Shown here in pieces: positions 46,530-57,559 of a stretch of DNA of 64,000 bases (the first letter of the stretch is position 1; the number at the start of each line of letters is the position of its first letter). The notes beneath the pieces are model-generated. The model did not search any database. It was not told the DNA's origin and worked only from the letters and a program-made list of their open reading frames with translations. Origin of the DNA: Amaurobius ferox (taxonomy: Eukaryota; Arthropoda; Arachnida; Araneae; Amaurobiidae); the NCBI GenBank assembly GCA_951213105.1, contig OX578146.1, forward strand, positions 57,686,569 through 57,750,568. The letters are read 5' to 3'. The translations under genes were made by a program, and so were the position numbers.

Positions 46530-47060
46530 CAACACTATCATCATTAGAATATGTACTATCAACGAGCTGCACCACAAGAAAAACCTCGAGTACAGAGATA
46601 TGAAATTAAACTCGATAAAAAGAATTAATTCGCTACTTTATTCCCTCTAAGCAGGGAACATTCTTTATAAGAAGTTCTGAAAAATATCTCGGAGTTGTTC
46701 AGCAGACATGATGAATTGGAATACTCATTGTACTTTAATTCACGTGCTCTTCATTCTTATTCAACGTAGTTCTTTCCTGCCATTATAATATCCTCGCATC
46801 ATTACATTTCTTTGAAATTCTTTCAAGAAAATGGAAAGATACTTCCGGAATTTTAAAATCGATGAAAAGCCATCATGCCACCATTTTTATTCAAGGAATC
46901 TAATCGCTTCTTTACTTAACTCATTGGAGATGGACATTGGAATTCATGCCGCTTTTCGGAAACGAAAAAATGTCATTAAACAAATTCGATTTATGCTTAA
47001 AGTCATTGCGGAATATCAGAGATTATATTTCAAATTCATTTTATGAATTTTCCTTTGTGG
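46530..47060 (+). pseudogene. Unrecognised coding-like segment, duplicated (M1)
   Basis: Matches 55125-55720 along its length at roughly 85 percent, from GAATATGTACTATCAACGAG through TATTCCCTCTAAGCAGGGAA, ATCTCGGAGTTGTTCAGCAG, CATTATAATATCCTCGCATC and GAAAGATACTTCCGG to ATTAAACAAATTCGATTTAT. The protein that can be read across copy M2 is hydrophobic near its end. In M1 a one-base indel near 46955 shifts that frame, and the 71-residue frame at 46831-47046 is mostly the wrong phase. I do not recognise the family. Conservation of several blocks suggests an old coding exon or a transposon segment, not a random duplication. Confidence 0.4.
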
Positions 47061-47663
47061 CAACGGTTAGTTAAACTATATTTCAGTTCAGATGGTGTTA
47101 TACAAAGAGAGTAAGTGAATAGAAAGGAAATGATAATCGAAGTGGCTATAATTAGCAAATAGAATTAGTGTACGGTTATGAATATTAAATATATTTTGCA
47201 ATTAATTATTCATCATGTGGATTTGATTTGCAGTTTGAAAATGCTTAACGAGTTTTTAAAATATTACTGCTTCAAATGAAAATGAATATCAAACTCGATT
47301 CTCGCTTTATCAAAATAGAATGAAACACAGAAAGTAAGGTTCAAATATTATACTCGTATAATATTATTGTTAAAGCTACTTAAACTCATTAATATTCTAA
47401 AAGTATCTAAGGAGACATTTTAAAAATTACTTTTACAAAATAATGGAAGAGGAAATTATTAGAGTAATAGGCCCATAAGCAATAAAAAATTTAGAATAAA
47501 AAGCAATATTTGGTTAATGAAAACTATAGAAACGTATATAAGCACAAATAATACAATGAAGCAGCATAGAGCAGTTTAAAGGATACGTTGGATCTGATTT
47601 CATCAATGCAAGACAGCCAAGAAACTCGAAGTTCAAAGAAAAATGGGCGATGAAGGAAAAATC
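47061..47663. other. Spacer, nothing recognised
   Basis: AT-rich, no signal recognised. Confidence 0.35.
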
Positions 47664-48180
47664 ACGCTAACATGAACCGTTCTCGAGATATTGCACATTT
47701 TTCAAAAAAATTATCAAAAAGTCATATAAAATAGAAAAAAAAATATTTCCTATTGAGAAACATGTTCACTTTTCATATATAATATCATGCGATAAATTGG
47801 GTGACATCATTCTCGTGGATCTAGCTCGTTCCATTCATGAAAAAAGATACTTTGAGTAACACTTTTACATTTGAACGCCAATTTATCTGCTGTAAGAATA
47901 ACTTATTTCTTCGTCCATAACGCTTGGCGAAGTTTTGGCGACGAAATTGGCGGAATGTCGCCAACTTGGCGACTTTTTTAAATGTTGCCAAATTAACGAA
48001 AATCTCGCCAAATGGATAAAAATGACGATAAATCAATGAAAATGACGACTAATTGTCGAAAATTCAATATCTTGGAAAGGATATTAGTATCTACTAGAAA
48101 AAAAACCTATTTATTTTACTGTAAAAGTAATAAATTCATTTCATTATATAAGCAAAGTCATGTGTTGCCCACATCAGATT
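47664..48180 (-). mobile_element. Family A, half copy (A12)
   Basis: Begins at ACGCTAACATGAACCGTTCT, lacks the palindromic and TG half, and ends normally at TTGCCCACATCAGA. The GTCGCCAACTTGGCGAC block is intact (47957-47973). Confidence 0.82.
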
Positions 48181-48217
48181 TTTTTGTATTGTATTCCAAT
48201 TTTCAAATTTGGTTGGC

Positions 48218-48252
<35 letters not shown>

Positions 48253-48349
48253 TGTAGAATGTAGCAATAGTGCGTAGATTTTCATTGTCCGTTTAAATAA
48301 AGAATTAAGTATTTGAAATCTATAATACTATTTTTACATTTTCCCACTG
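48181..48349. other. Spacer with TA/TG array
   Basis: TATATATATATATGTGTGTG array at 48220-48251, no gene. Confidence 0.4.
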
Positions 48350-48774
48350 CATAAACTAGCTCCAATCACCAGATATATTTAAGAAGACTCCAGTGCAACA
48401 CCAGAGAGTAATACACCAGTGCAACAACCACACATTGTTACCGGAAACCCTTGGGTTGGTCGTGTGGTCTGGGCCTTCAACCAGTGCAACAACAATGGCA
48501 AGGGCAATTTCACCAACAAGCGACATTTTGCAAATAAATGACAATCACATATGAGTGCGATCGAAACTCACGACAGAAAGCGACAACCAAAGTTATTATT
48601 TATCACTCTTTGGCGATAACCCGCCAATTCAGCACATTTTCACTCTGTCACTTTCTCGGACCTTTCAAGATTGATGACTTCGGGAGTCTACGGAGAGCGA
48701 CAGAACCCCTGTAGTTCCCGTATCGTCTGGAAATAAAACTCGTCTCTTTGATTCTCCAATGTATTGGGGGCTTA
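48350..48774 (+). other. Possible LTR 3' end and primer-binding site
   Basis: A less AT-rich block contains AATAAA (48731-48736) and then CTCGTCTCTTTGATTCTCCA and TTGGGGGCTT at 48764-48773. TGGGGGCT matches the start of a primer-binding site for tRNA-Pro used by some LTR elements. Family A copy A13 begins immediately after. GTGCAACA repeats (48391, 48420, 48483) and a CACTCTGTCACTTTCTCGG stretch precede it. No paired LTR was found, so this is a suggestion only. Confidence 0.3.
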
Positions 48775-49680
48775 ATGTATAAGGAAAGTATTGTGAAGGG
48801 GGGTGGAAAATTCGAATTCGAGTTTTCGACGGGAGAGCTCGTTTTAAGCATTCCTGCTCACGAATCAAACATTTTTGAGGCGATATCTTTTTTTTTGTGT
48901 GTGTGTGTCAGTGAGACTTTGGAGACGATACCTCACGAATGAATTGAGCGATTCGAATGAAATTTGGTACAAATATCACTATCCATGCATACTAGAACCC
49001 TATTGTTTTTAAACGCAATCGAATATTCAGAACTTCCCTAAATTTTCGAGTGAAATTTTGAAAAAATCATCAAAAAATCAAAACCTTCAATACAGTTACA
49101 CAAATAGACATTTCTGATGTAATTTTTCCTTAGAAAACGATTGACATAAACTTTAGAACTCTAACATGAATCGTTCTCGAGATATTGTACATTTTCCAAA
49201 TAAATTTATCAAAAAATCCCATAAATAGAAAAAAATATATTAACCGTTGAGAAACATGTTCACTTTTCATATGTAATATCATGCGATAAATTGGGTGACA
49301 TCATTTTCTTGGATCTAGCTCGTTCCATTCATGAGAAAAGATACTTTGAGTAATACTTTTGTATTTGAACGCCAATAGTCATTTATCTGTTATAAGAATA
49401 ATTTATTTCTCCATTCATAACGCTTGGCGAGATTTTGGCGACGAATTTGGGGGAATGTCGCCAACTTGGTGACTTTTTTAAATATTATCAAATTAAAGAA
49501 AATCTCTCTAAATGGATAAAATTACACTAAATAAATGAAAATAACGACTAATTGACGACAATTCGATATCTTGGAAAAAATATAAGTTTCTACTATAAGA
49601 ATAACCTATTTTGTTTTTACTGTAAAAGTAGTAAATACATTGCATTATATAAGGAAAATCATGTGCTGCCCATATCAGAT
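48775..49680 (-). mobile_element. Family A HINE-like element, palindrome half lost (A13)
   Basis: Starts at AATGTATAAGGAAAGTATTG, so the outer arm of the terminal palindrome is missing. Short TG array at 48897-48909, end TGCTGCCCATATCAGA. Confidence 0.82.
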
Positions 49681-50049
49681 TTTTTTCTTTTTGTAATGAG
49701 ATGAATATATTTCTTTCACAGTGAAAGAATGATGTTTAAGATCTTTGGCATAATGTTTTTAATGTAAAATTGTATACTTAGCGTTTTCGACAACATATAA
49801 AACTATTTAGCAATGACAACATGTAAAACTATTTAGCGATGACAACATATAAAACTATTTTAAAGTACGCAATTAACTTATATTTCACACAACTCTAAAT
49901 TGATCATTATCAACATTAATAGCATCCGCAATAAGAAATCTAGTACATATATAAATTAATAATTAATTCATCTGTTTGGTGTCATTTTCTTTAACTTATC
50001 TTTATTTTTGTAATTTTAACGATATTTTAGTCCATCCGAATATAGTCCA
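49681..50049. other. Spacer with small tandem repeat
   Basis: GACAACATATAAAACTATTTAGCAAT repeats three times at 49789-49861. No gene recognised. Confidence 0.5.
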
Positions 50050-50757
50050 TCTGTTTCAGTCTTTCCAAATATATCACCAAGTGTTACAGACAGACAAATG
50101 GAAAAGGGATGTTTCTTATAATGACCGCGGACAAATTGTTAGTAGTCAAAGTATAGAACTATTACACAAAATATCTTCTTTTATGAATGAAACGAACAAG
50201 ATCCATGATAATGATGTTAACATATTTATCGAATAATATTACATATAAAAATTAACAGATTTAGCAATAGTTAATATCTTTGAATTTTATGTGATTTTTT
50301 ATAAATGTATATGAAAAGTGCATCGAGGACCGTTTATGCCATTGTTATAAAGTTTATGTCAACCGATTTCTAATAAAAAGTTATATAAAACATGATTACT
50401 TATGTAACAGTATGGAAGGTTCTGCTTTTTAGATGATTTTTTTCAAAATGCTATTCGAAAACTTGGGAAAGTTTTGACAGTTTGATTATGTTTAAAGTCA
50501 GCTGCTTTCAGTATTCATTGATTGTAATTTCTGTACCACATTTCGTTCTAAACACTCCATTCGTGAGATATCATCTCCACACACTTACAGACACACACAC
50601 AGAGAGAGAGAGAAAGAGAGAGACATCACCTCCAAAACGTTCGATTCAAGTGCGGGGACTCTTAAAACGTGATTTTCCGTCAAAAACGCGAATTCGAACT
50701 TTTGATACCACCACAGTACTTTTGCTATATATTATACTATGTACATAGGGAAAGTAA
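50050..50757 (+). mobile_element. Old diverged family A copy (A14)
   Basis: It can be followed in order: CACCAAGTGTTACAGACAGA, TTTTATGAATGAAACGAACA, TCGAGGACCGTTTATGCC, TATGTCAACCGATTTC, a CACACA/GAGAGA array (50590-50622) and a mutated terminal palindrome GTACTTTTGCTATATATTAT with TACATAGGGAAAGT. It is the most diverged long copy in the window. Confidence 0.7.
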
Positions 50758-50831
50758 AATGTCCCAAACTTAGATCACATTTCGAAACTTTCTTATCTGT
50801 TAAATATACATTGTCCCTTTTAGCTGTAAGA

Positions 50832-51247
50832 AAAACAAGAAAGATCAATCATGCATAAGCATTGATTATGAAACACTTTCCAACTGAAATGTAATTTCAT
50901 TTAAAAATTTCTAAAATGTGATTCATTCAGTGGTAATATCTTTTACATTATCACAGTACTACAGTAATTTATTATACTTAAATATTTAAAACTGTATCGA
51001 AATATAAATCATCTGATTCTTTATGCAAAATCAATGAATATTTCATTCATATAACTTGTATTCCAGACTCCAGAGCTAAATAATTTTGTGTGATAAAAAT
51101 TCAGCACTTCTTGTGTAATTCATCTTACAATCGCTTGAGATATTTGCATTCTGCATATGTTAAAATTAGGCTTCCTTGAAGAAATAATAAAAGTTTAGGG
51201 ATCATTTAAAATCACAACTATTGTAATTGCATAGGCACGGAATTTAG
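50832..51247 (+). repeat. Family K dispersed repeat, copy 1
   Basis: Shares with 62148-62904 the ordered landmarks ACAAGAAAGATCAATCATGC, GCATTGATTATGAA, TAATTTATTATA, CAAAATCAATGAATATTTCA, GACTCCA, ATTTTGTGT, AGGCTTCxTTG and GCACxGAATTTA. No ORF. Confidence 0.7.
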
Positions 51248-51289
51248 ATACACAGATAATACACAGATAATATATATGTGTATGTGTAT

Positions 51290-52112
51290 GTACTCAAAGT
51301 ATTGGAATCGTGCCGAAGATCGGAACTCGAATTTTCAAAGTATCTACACGTTTTGGGACTTCTAGAACACGAAAAAACTACTTTTAGGAAGACGTCTGTG
51401 TGTGTAAGGGTGTATCTGTGTATGTTTCTGTGTGTCTGTGTGGATATTACATCCACTCTAATTGAAAAACTAATGGACCGAATTTCATACAATTTGGTAG
51501 GTATGTTTTTTGTGGGAAATCCTGATGTTCATTAGATTATAGTACGATTCGTAATAAAAGAATCTGCCTTCTTTGCGAAATGGCCGCAGAAATTGCCTTT
51601 ATCCACTCTAGCTAAAAACTAATGAACCAAATTTAACAAAATTTGGAGTATAATATTTCAATAACCTACAAGTGATTTATATACCAAATTTAACAAAATT
51701 TTGTATATAAATCATTTGTAGGTTATTCTACTACGATTCGGGAAAAAGGAACGGGCTATTTTTGCGAAATGGCCAGCAAAAATCGTTATATATAAAAATA
51801 AAAGACTACGTGTGCTCAATTATATCAATTAAATTCCTATTTTATATGTGATTTTTGACAACAAAAAGAATAAGACTAACCCCATTACTCTAGGACTAGC
51901 CGTTCTTGAGATATTCTAGTTTTTTTGCGTTTTCGCTACGCCACCTTTGACAATAAGTCCAGCTATCAAATGAGAACCAAATTTAAGTTTAACGTGTAAA
52001 TTCAATGTCATTTAAAATACTTATGTTGTGCAGATAAACTCAAATTATCATTGAATAAATAAAGAGAACGAATATGAGTCTGCAGGGAAAGACATGTGCT
52101 GTCCACATCAGA
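51290..52112 (-). mobile_element. Family B HINE-like element, palindromic tip lost (B2)
   Basis: Follows B1 from AAAGTATTGGAATCGTGCCG through a TG/TCTG array (51401-51441) to TGCAGGGAAAGACATGTGCT and GTCCACATCAGA. A hairpin at 51660-51727 is private to this copy. Confidence 0.82.
51660..51727. other. Long hairpin inside B2, arms about 25 bp
   Basis: AATAACCTACAAGTGATTTA at the left pairs with TAAATCATTTGTAGGTTATT at the right, with one mismatch. The AAATTTAACAAAATTT loop repeats sequence just upstream (51629-51644). Confidence 0.88.
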
Positions 52113-52504
52113 ATTTTTAACAATATTACACCAATGATTTATAGAAGTGAACGGGGATTATTTTCAGGCCATTTCGAAAAAAATGTATGATCTATATTTA
52201 AAGATCCATCAAATTTTTGTCGAATAAAATGTTCAACAAATTTAAGCTGTGTACCAAATTTTAACTCTCTAGGACGTAGGAAAGTGCATTTAAAATGCCA
52301 TCAATTAAATTATCATGAAGAGTTATATAAAATTTAAAAAAAATGAAAAATTGTTATCTAACAAATTTATTTTAAAATATGAAGCCACTCCCATATGCAA
52401 AACGTTTAAACAAATGGAGAGATATTTATTATATAATATCTCTCTCTTTTCTTTCTGGAAGATATCCCAAAGTCAGAATTTAATTGAATTTGTTTTTTCC
52501 CTAT
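52113..52504. other. Spacer, nothing recognised
   Basis: AT-rich. The 64-residue frame at 52315-52509 has no known motif. Confidence 0.3.
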
Positions 52505-52817
52505 ATTAAATAATTTTTTTAATTAAAAAACTACTTAACATATTTTACTGAATTTTTTTTTATATATTCTATGGGATAATGTGAATATTTCCTAAAAATT
52601 TCGAAGCAATTCGTGAATTTTAAATTTACTTAAAAAATGTTTGAAAAATTAGGTCCCATAGGGTTCAATGTATTTCATTTTTTCAACCCGGGTTCAATAA
52701 AAAACTAATTGGGTGATATTATTTATTTATATTCCCATAGGTCCTACAGACCGTCTGAACAACATACTAAAATTTCATTTTGATAAACTCATTTTTACGG
52801 CAGTTATCGTGCTAACG

Positions 52818-52879
<62 letters not shown>

Positions 52880-52929
52880 ATGAACAAAGTCATAAACACT
52901 TTTCAACTTTGTTGTAAAGTGTTAAAAAT
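52505..52929 (+). mobile_element. Family H short element (H2)
   Basis: AAACTACTTAACATATTTTA start, AACCCGGGTTCAATA block, TAATTGGGTGATATTATTTA, GACCGTCTGAACAACATACT, a GACA array (52817-52879) and the terminal hairpin AACACTTT...AAAGTGTT (52898-52926). Confidence 0.8.
52817..52879. repeat. GACA microsatellite in family H
   Basis: About 15 uninterrupted GACA units; copy H3 has about 5 (63384-63403). Confidence 0.95.
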
Positions 52930-53332
52930 GAACATGAAACGAACTTCTAATTTGCACTTAAACATTAAAATAAACTTTGCTGTGCATTTTATGGCGAATT
53001 CCTTATGCACACATTTATTAATTATTGAGACATGCCAATTGTTACATGAAAATATACATTACTGAATTAAATGGGCAAAAGATACATGCTAAAATAATAA
53101 TGACATAATGATGATATAATCAAGAACTGACAGAACATAAATGACTTCCCAATATGTTTAGAATTCACAAAAAAAAACTCCATTTCGCTCGGGTTATATG
53201 GTCAAGAACATAATGTTCTTGAGCGACTAAGATTACCCAATATCTCATTCTGGCAAAGCTGCAGGGTAATTGAAAAAGAGCCAGGATGAGGACCTCTGAG
53301 ATCTCCAGATCCTGCCGTCCTTAGCATGGAGT
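52930..53332. other. Spacer, nothing recognised
   Basis: No gene or repeat copy recognised. Confidence 0.3.
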
Positions 53333-53516
53333 TCAAGAATCATTGTTCACATCATTGTGCAGAGAATCATAATTCACACCATTGTCAAGAGAATCATTGT
53401 TCACATCATTGTCCAGAGAATCATTGTTCACATCGTTGTCCAGAGAATCATTGTTCACATAATTGTCCGGAGAAACATTGTTCACATTATTGTTCAGAAA
53501 ATTATGGTCCAGATGG
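53333..53516. repeat. 27-bp minisatellite, about seven units
   Basis: The unit is close to GAGAATCATTGTTCACATCA followed by TTGTCCA. Its length is a multiple of three, so it is open in two plus frames and one minus frame. One plus frame (53326-53631) reads as nine-residue NHCSHHCPE repeats; the minus frame reads NNDSLDNDV repeats. None is recognised, and the multi-frame openness argues against a selected protein. Confidence 0.9.
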
Positions 53517-53529
53517 AAGAGCAAGTGTC

Positions 53530-53975
53530 TTTGTATCATCAGCAAAAATTATTTTGGAAGCACAAGGTGGAACATGGAAGATATTATTCATATACATCAA
53601 AAACAAAATCGGAGCTAAGATTGCGACTTGAGGGACATCAGTGTGGATAGTTTCAATGTACGTTTTGTGACTGGATGAATTGTTTCTATTGGTTAAGTAG
53701 TTTTTAAATAAATTATTTCTTATACCTCTAACGCCAATGCATGCAAGTTTTGACAAGAGGCGTTGGTGATGAATAGTATCAAAAACTTTTGACAGATGGG
53801 GAAAAAAATACCGAGAACTGAATGTTTAACATCAAGACTGTACTGAATAGTATCTAGAGAGGTCACAATTGCAAGTTCAGTCTATTTTCGTTTTTGACAT
53901 CCAAATTGATTAGGATGAATAATGTTATTTTTATCAAGAAAATCAATAAGAAAAATAAAGAAATGCATATAAAAT
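53530..53975 (-). pseudogene. LINE reverse transcriptase remnant
   Basis: On minus, with a few frame changes, the order is FLDKNNIIHPNQFGCQKRK, TELAIVTSLD, VLGIFF, LSKVFDTIHHQRLLSKLACI then GVRGIRNN and NYLTNRNN, followed by DVPQVAILAPILFLMYMNNI and FADDTKTL. These are the standard LINE RT blocks: the NQFGF block, KAFDTVDH, GIRG, GVPQGSxLGPLLFxxYINDL and the FADD catalytic box. FADD is intact here, but GVPQG has become DVPQV and upstream frames are broken. Downstream of FADDTKTLALPSG the sequence turns into a 27-bp minisatellite instead of the rest of the RT. Jockey/CR1-like by general look; clade uncertain. Confidence 0.82.
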
Positions 53976-55124
53976 AAATTGTATTGAAATTGCTGTTTTG
54001 GGTGGATTATATCAATTACGACCTTCGGGTTTAAATATTACGCGGATTATTGATATTTTCCATTTCTTGCGTCATCTGTTTTATTTTGGCAAACATTTTC
54101 TCACTCATATATTGTAGTACGAGTATAACTTCTAATATACGGGTATATCTTATAAACTACGGGAATATAAGTAGTAAGGTATACCATTCAATACAATTTT
54201 AGTACTTAAATTTTGGCATATATTGATTTAATTTCAATGTGTTTTGTAAATTTGTTAACAAGTGGGACCAGGATGTTTTATTCTTAAGACCTGCCTGCGA
54301 AGATAATTTTGTACGACGAGAACGTAGATTTCTAAATTTTTTTAGGAGAATTAGTTTAAATATTTTATGCGAATGATTTGAATAATAATATCATTTTGAA
54401 TACTATAGATATATGCATATGATTGTGAAATTTCAGTTTCGTTATATTGTATATTCCGTACGAAAAATGTATATACTGCTAATTTATAATATATATACAT
54501 ATTTTCAGTGAGGGATGCGCTGTTGTCCTTTGAGACAATCAGAATTTACAGTATAATAAATTGACGAAATTGTATAAATCAAAAGCTAATTAATAATTTA
54601 CAAAGTGTTGGATTGATTCAGAGAACTAATAGCAAAGCTAAAGTTTTAAATTTGTTAATTATTGAGAAATGGTAATATTAAAGAATCGAGTAACGAATAA
54701 TAAAATAAAGCGAACGTACATAAAAGATATTCTGTATAAAATGTGTAAATAAAATTAATTTAAATCAGGTTAAAACTTAGTTATGTGATCATGGATTTCT
54801 GAACTTATATTGTATGTTTGCTGTTCCGAATATACGCATTCCCCTGTTTTTTGGACTGCCTCCTTACAGTTATTTCTTGGCGTTTGTTAAGTAATGACAC
54901 TGCTTTGACCGATGATGATAGTTTAAAACTCTCTCAAAACAATTGTTGTCACGTAATTTGTATGTGTCTGCTTTCTTTAAGGAAGTATATTGAAAGTGTT
55001 ATAGTCAAATAAATTGATCCATTGAAATTAGTTATAACGAACCTGACTTTATCGAATTTCAAAACACCAAGACAATTAATGCTTTTAAGTTCTTTAGTGC
55101 AATTTCTTTTACGACAAAACCACT
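53976..55124. other. Spacer, nothing recognised
   Basis: AT-rich. A 64-residue frame at 54818-55012 is Cys/Leu-rich but unrecognised. Confidence 0.35.
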
Positions 55125-55720
55125 TTCGCCCTCAGAATATATATATACTTTTATTGAGCTGCAGCGCATTAAAAGGAAACATCAATACTATGAAATTAAG
55201 TTCATTTACTACATTCTTTTGCATAATTCGCTTATTTATTCCCTCTAAGCAGGGAACATTCTTTTTAAGAAGCTCTGAAAAATATCTCGGAGTTGTTCAG
55301 CAGACATGATGGATTGGGTTACTCATTGCACTTTAATTCACGTGCTCGTCATTCTTATTCAACGTAGTTCTTTTCTGCCATTATAATATCCTCGCATCAT
55401 TACATCTCTTTGAAATTCTTTCAAGAAATTGGAAAGACTCTTCCGGAATTTCAAAATCGACATAAAGCCATCATGTTTCTATTTTTATTGAAGGAATCTA
55501 ATCGCTTCTTTACTTTACTCAATAGAGATGGACATTGGAATTCATGCGGTTTTAAGGAACCGAAAAATGGCATTAAGCAAATTCGATTTGTTCTTAGTGT
55601 CGTTGCAGGAATATCAGGGATTATACGTTTAATTTATTTTATAATTTCTTTTCTTCGGGACAATCGTTGGCTAATGGCTGTTTTGGGTGACATTAGACAA
55701 AGAACGGATAGTTGATTTTG
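55125..55720 (+). pseudogene. Unrecognised coding-like segment, duplicated (M2)
   Basis: Partner of 46530-47060. Here the longest frame (55410-55715) is open for about 100 codons, with basic IGKTLPEFQNRHKA, a hydrophobic IMFLFLL, then RDGHWNSCGF, IKQIRFVLSVVAGISGI and a likely membrane segment IRLIYFIISFL, ending LMAVLGDIRQRTDS. An upstream frame (55022-55309) ends SEKYLGVVQQT; joining it to the later frame needs a shift and crosses a stop. The two-copy blocks and a possible transmembrane stretch suggest a decayed membrane-protein exon, but I cannot name a family. Confidence 0.4.
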
Positions 55721-56521
55721 AATAAAAAGTTATTCGAATTTGTATATTTTAGTACATACAATTAAAAGTGCACGAAATTATCTGATTAATTTTTATTTTG
55801 TTTTACTGTATATTTTTTGGCAACACTGCTGACAACATGGCGAGCGCCATGCTTGTGTTTCTTGTTCTGAAGTGATTCCACTTAAAAACGATCTACTGAA
55901 ATGTAATTGTGAGCATAATGAGCGTTTTTATTTTTGCCATGTCAGTTCTGTGGAAATTAACTTTTAGAAAGTTGTTGAAGGAATGAAAAGGCAACTGTAA
56001 ATGTCTGAATTGCTATAATATATATATTGAATATATATATCTTGAAAATAATTTATATAGAAAGCTTTAGTAACAACATATGTTTAAGAATTTCATTTAA
56101 AGTGTACTTATATTTAGTGAATGTATACTACTACACATTGCTGTATCATTAGCTATTGTGTGAAGATATATACATTCACTATCAAATTTTACAGTGAAAC
56201 TATCAAATTTTAATTTTTTTTTTCAGTGTAACTATCAAAGTGTAACTATCAAAATTTTACAGGCATAACGAATTTTCTTTAAAAACACGTCTATATACTT
56301 TATCGAAAGTAAATAGCTTATTTTCCGGTAAAATAAAAATATCCATGAAAAGAAGATAAATGTAGATATATCCTACTAAAATTAGGGAAAAAACGGCAAA
56401 ACGATTGTACATTTTTAAAATCACCATTTTTAATACAGAAGCAATGAAAATGTCCATACTGCCAAATATATTAGTATTCTGATTTAAAAACGTAAGGGCA
56501 AAATTTTCCGAGTGACGTCAC
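55721..56521. other. Spacer, nothing recognised
   Basis: CTATCAAA(T/G)TTTA motif repeats at 56180-56245. Nothing coding recognised. Confidence 0.35.
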
Positions 56522-57420
56522 GTGCCCATTCTCTATAGGTTTAGTGTTCTACAGAATATTCATTATATCTCTGAAGTGAATATTAGTGACACGAGAACAA
56601 TGATGAGTGCATCTCCCCATGCGGATATGAATGTTTCAAATACAGTGGCTAACTGTGCTATCGAAACAAATTCGAGACAATTACTTCATGGATTTAAATC
56701 CATGTTGTACGGTATATTTGATGACGTTAAGAGAGATCGGAAGGAAGTTATTAAATCTCATAAGTGACTTATTCTCTTAAATATGATATAATAGTTGAAA
56801 ATCAAAAATTGATTCAGGAATTTGCTTAAAAACTTAAAAATTGTAAATTAGAAATCCAGATGTAAGAAGGATCAAATGTCCCTTTAATTGAAAGAATGAA
56901 AAATATGAAAATTAAATTTAATTAAGTTGAACAGTATATACGTAATGACTATGTGGAAATTTTGACTTGTCCAAAAATCTAATGCATATTTGATTGATGT
57001 AGTTAAATCTGGGGGAAACAGCCTAGATGCCGTAATATATGATTCGATGATTGATACTGTTTATCATCTTTCATTTAAAATCGATTCTGGTTCTTCACCT
57101 ATTGTTAGATATTTTCATAGAAGGGTAAAACAAGACTTGATAAGCAAACTGCGGATAAAAAGAAACTTTTCTATTAATTACAAGGGCATCCAAACCAGTG
57201 TATATAAATGAAACCATGACAACACTGAATATATATTTGTTTTATAATCTTCTTCAATTTGAAGATGCTATGGCCTACAAATATGTATGACTTTAAAAAG
57301 GTAGGGTATTTATGCGTAAATGTGGTGGTGCCAAGGTTAGACAAATTAATTCTGAGATTGAATTTTGATTCTGAGATTGAATTTTGATTCTGAGATTGAA
57401 TTTTACGGGATTACTTTCTT
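56522..57420 (+). pseudogene. LINE ORF1 remnant
   Basis: Broken plus-strand frames follow the order of a LINE ORF1 with a coiled coil and an RNA-binding domain. After MSASPHADMNVSNTV and KSMLYGIFDDVKRD comes a coiled-coil-like IIVENQKLIQEFA, then VEQYIRNDYVEI, then VVKSGGNSLDAVIYDSMIDT, SPIVRYFHRRVKQDLISKLR then IKRNFS, then NETMTTLNIYLF-like and MRKCGGAKVRQINSE. The RND(C/Y)xEI and IVRF...KRN blocks are typical of the ORF1 that precedes endonuclease-RT ORFs in Jockey/CR1-like LINEs. At least five stops or frame changes make it dead. It lies directly upstream of the endonuclease remnant, as expected. Confidence 0.65.
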
Positions 57421-57559
57421 GAGTTCTAGTTAAAATATTTATATCAAAATATTCTCGGAATATTCTCCAAAATTTTTTATTTGTTTATTACGGCTCTTGC
57501 TCATAATTACGATATTATTTGTTTAACTTAAACTTGGTGATATGATGGTACTGACAGTT

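Noticed and set aside
53326..53650. Cys/His-rich repeat protein (possible metal-binding)
   Set aside because: A 27-bp minisatellite open in three frames on two strands inside a LINE relic. No start context or conserved flank.
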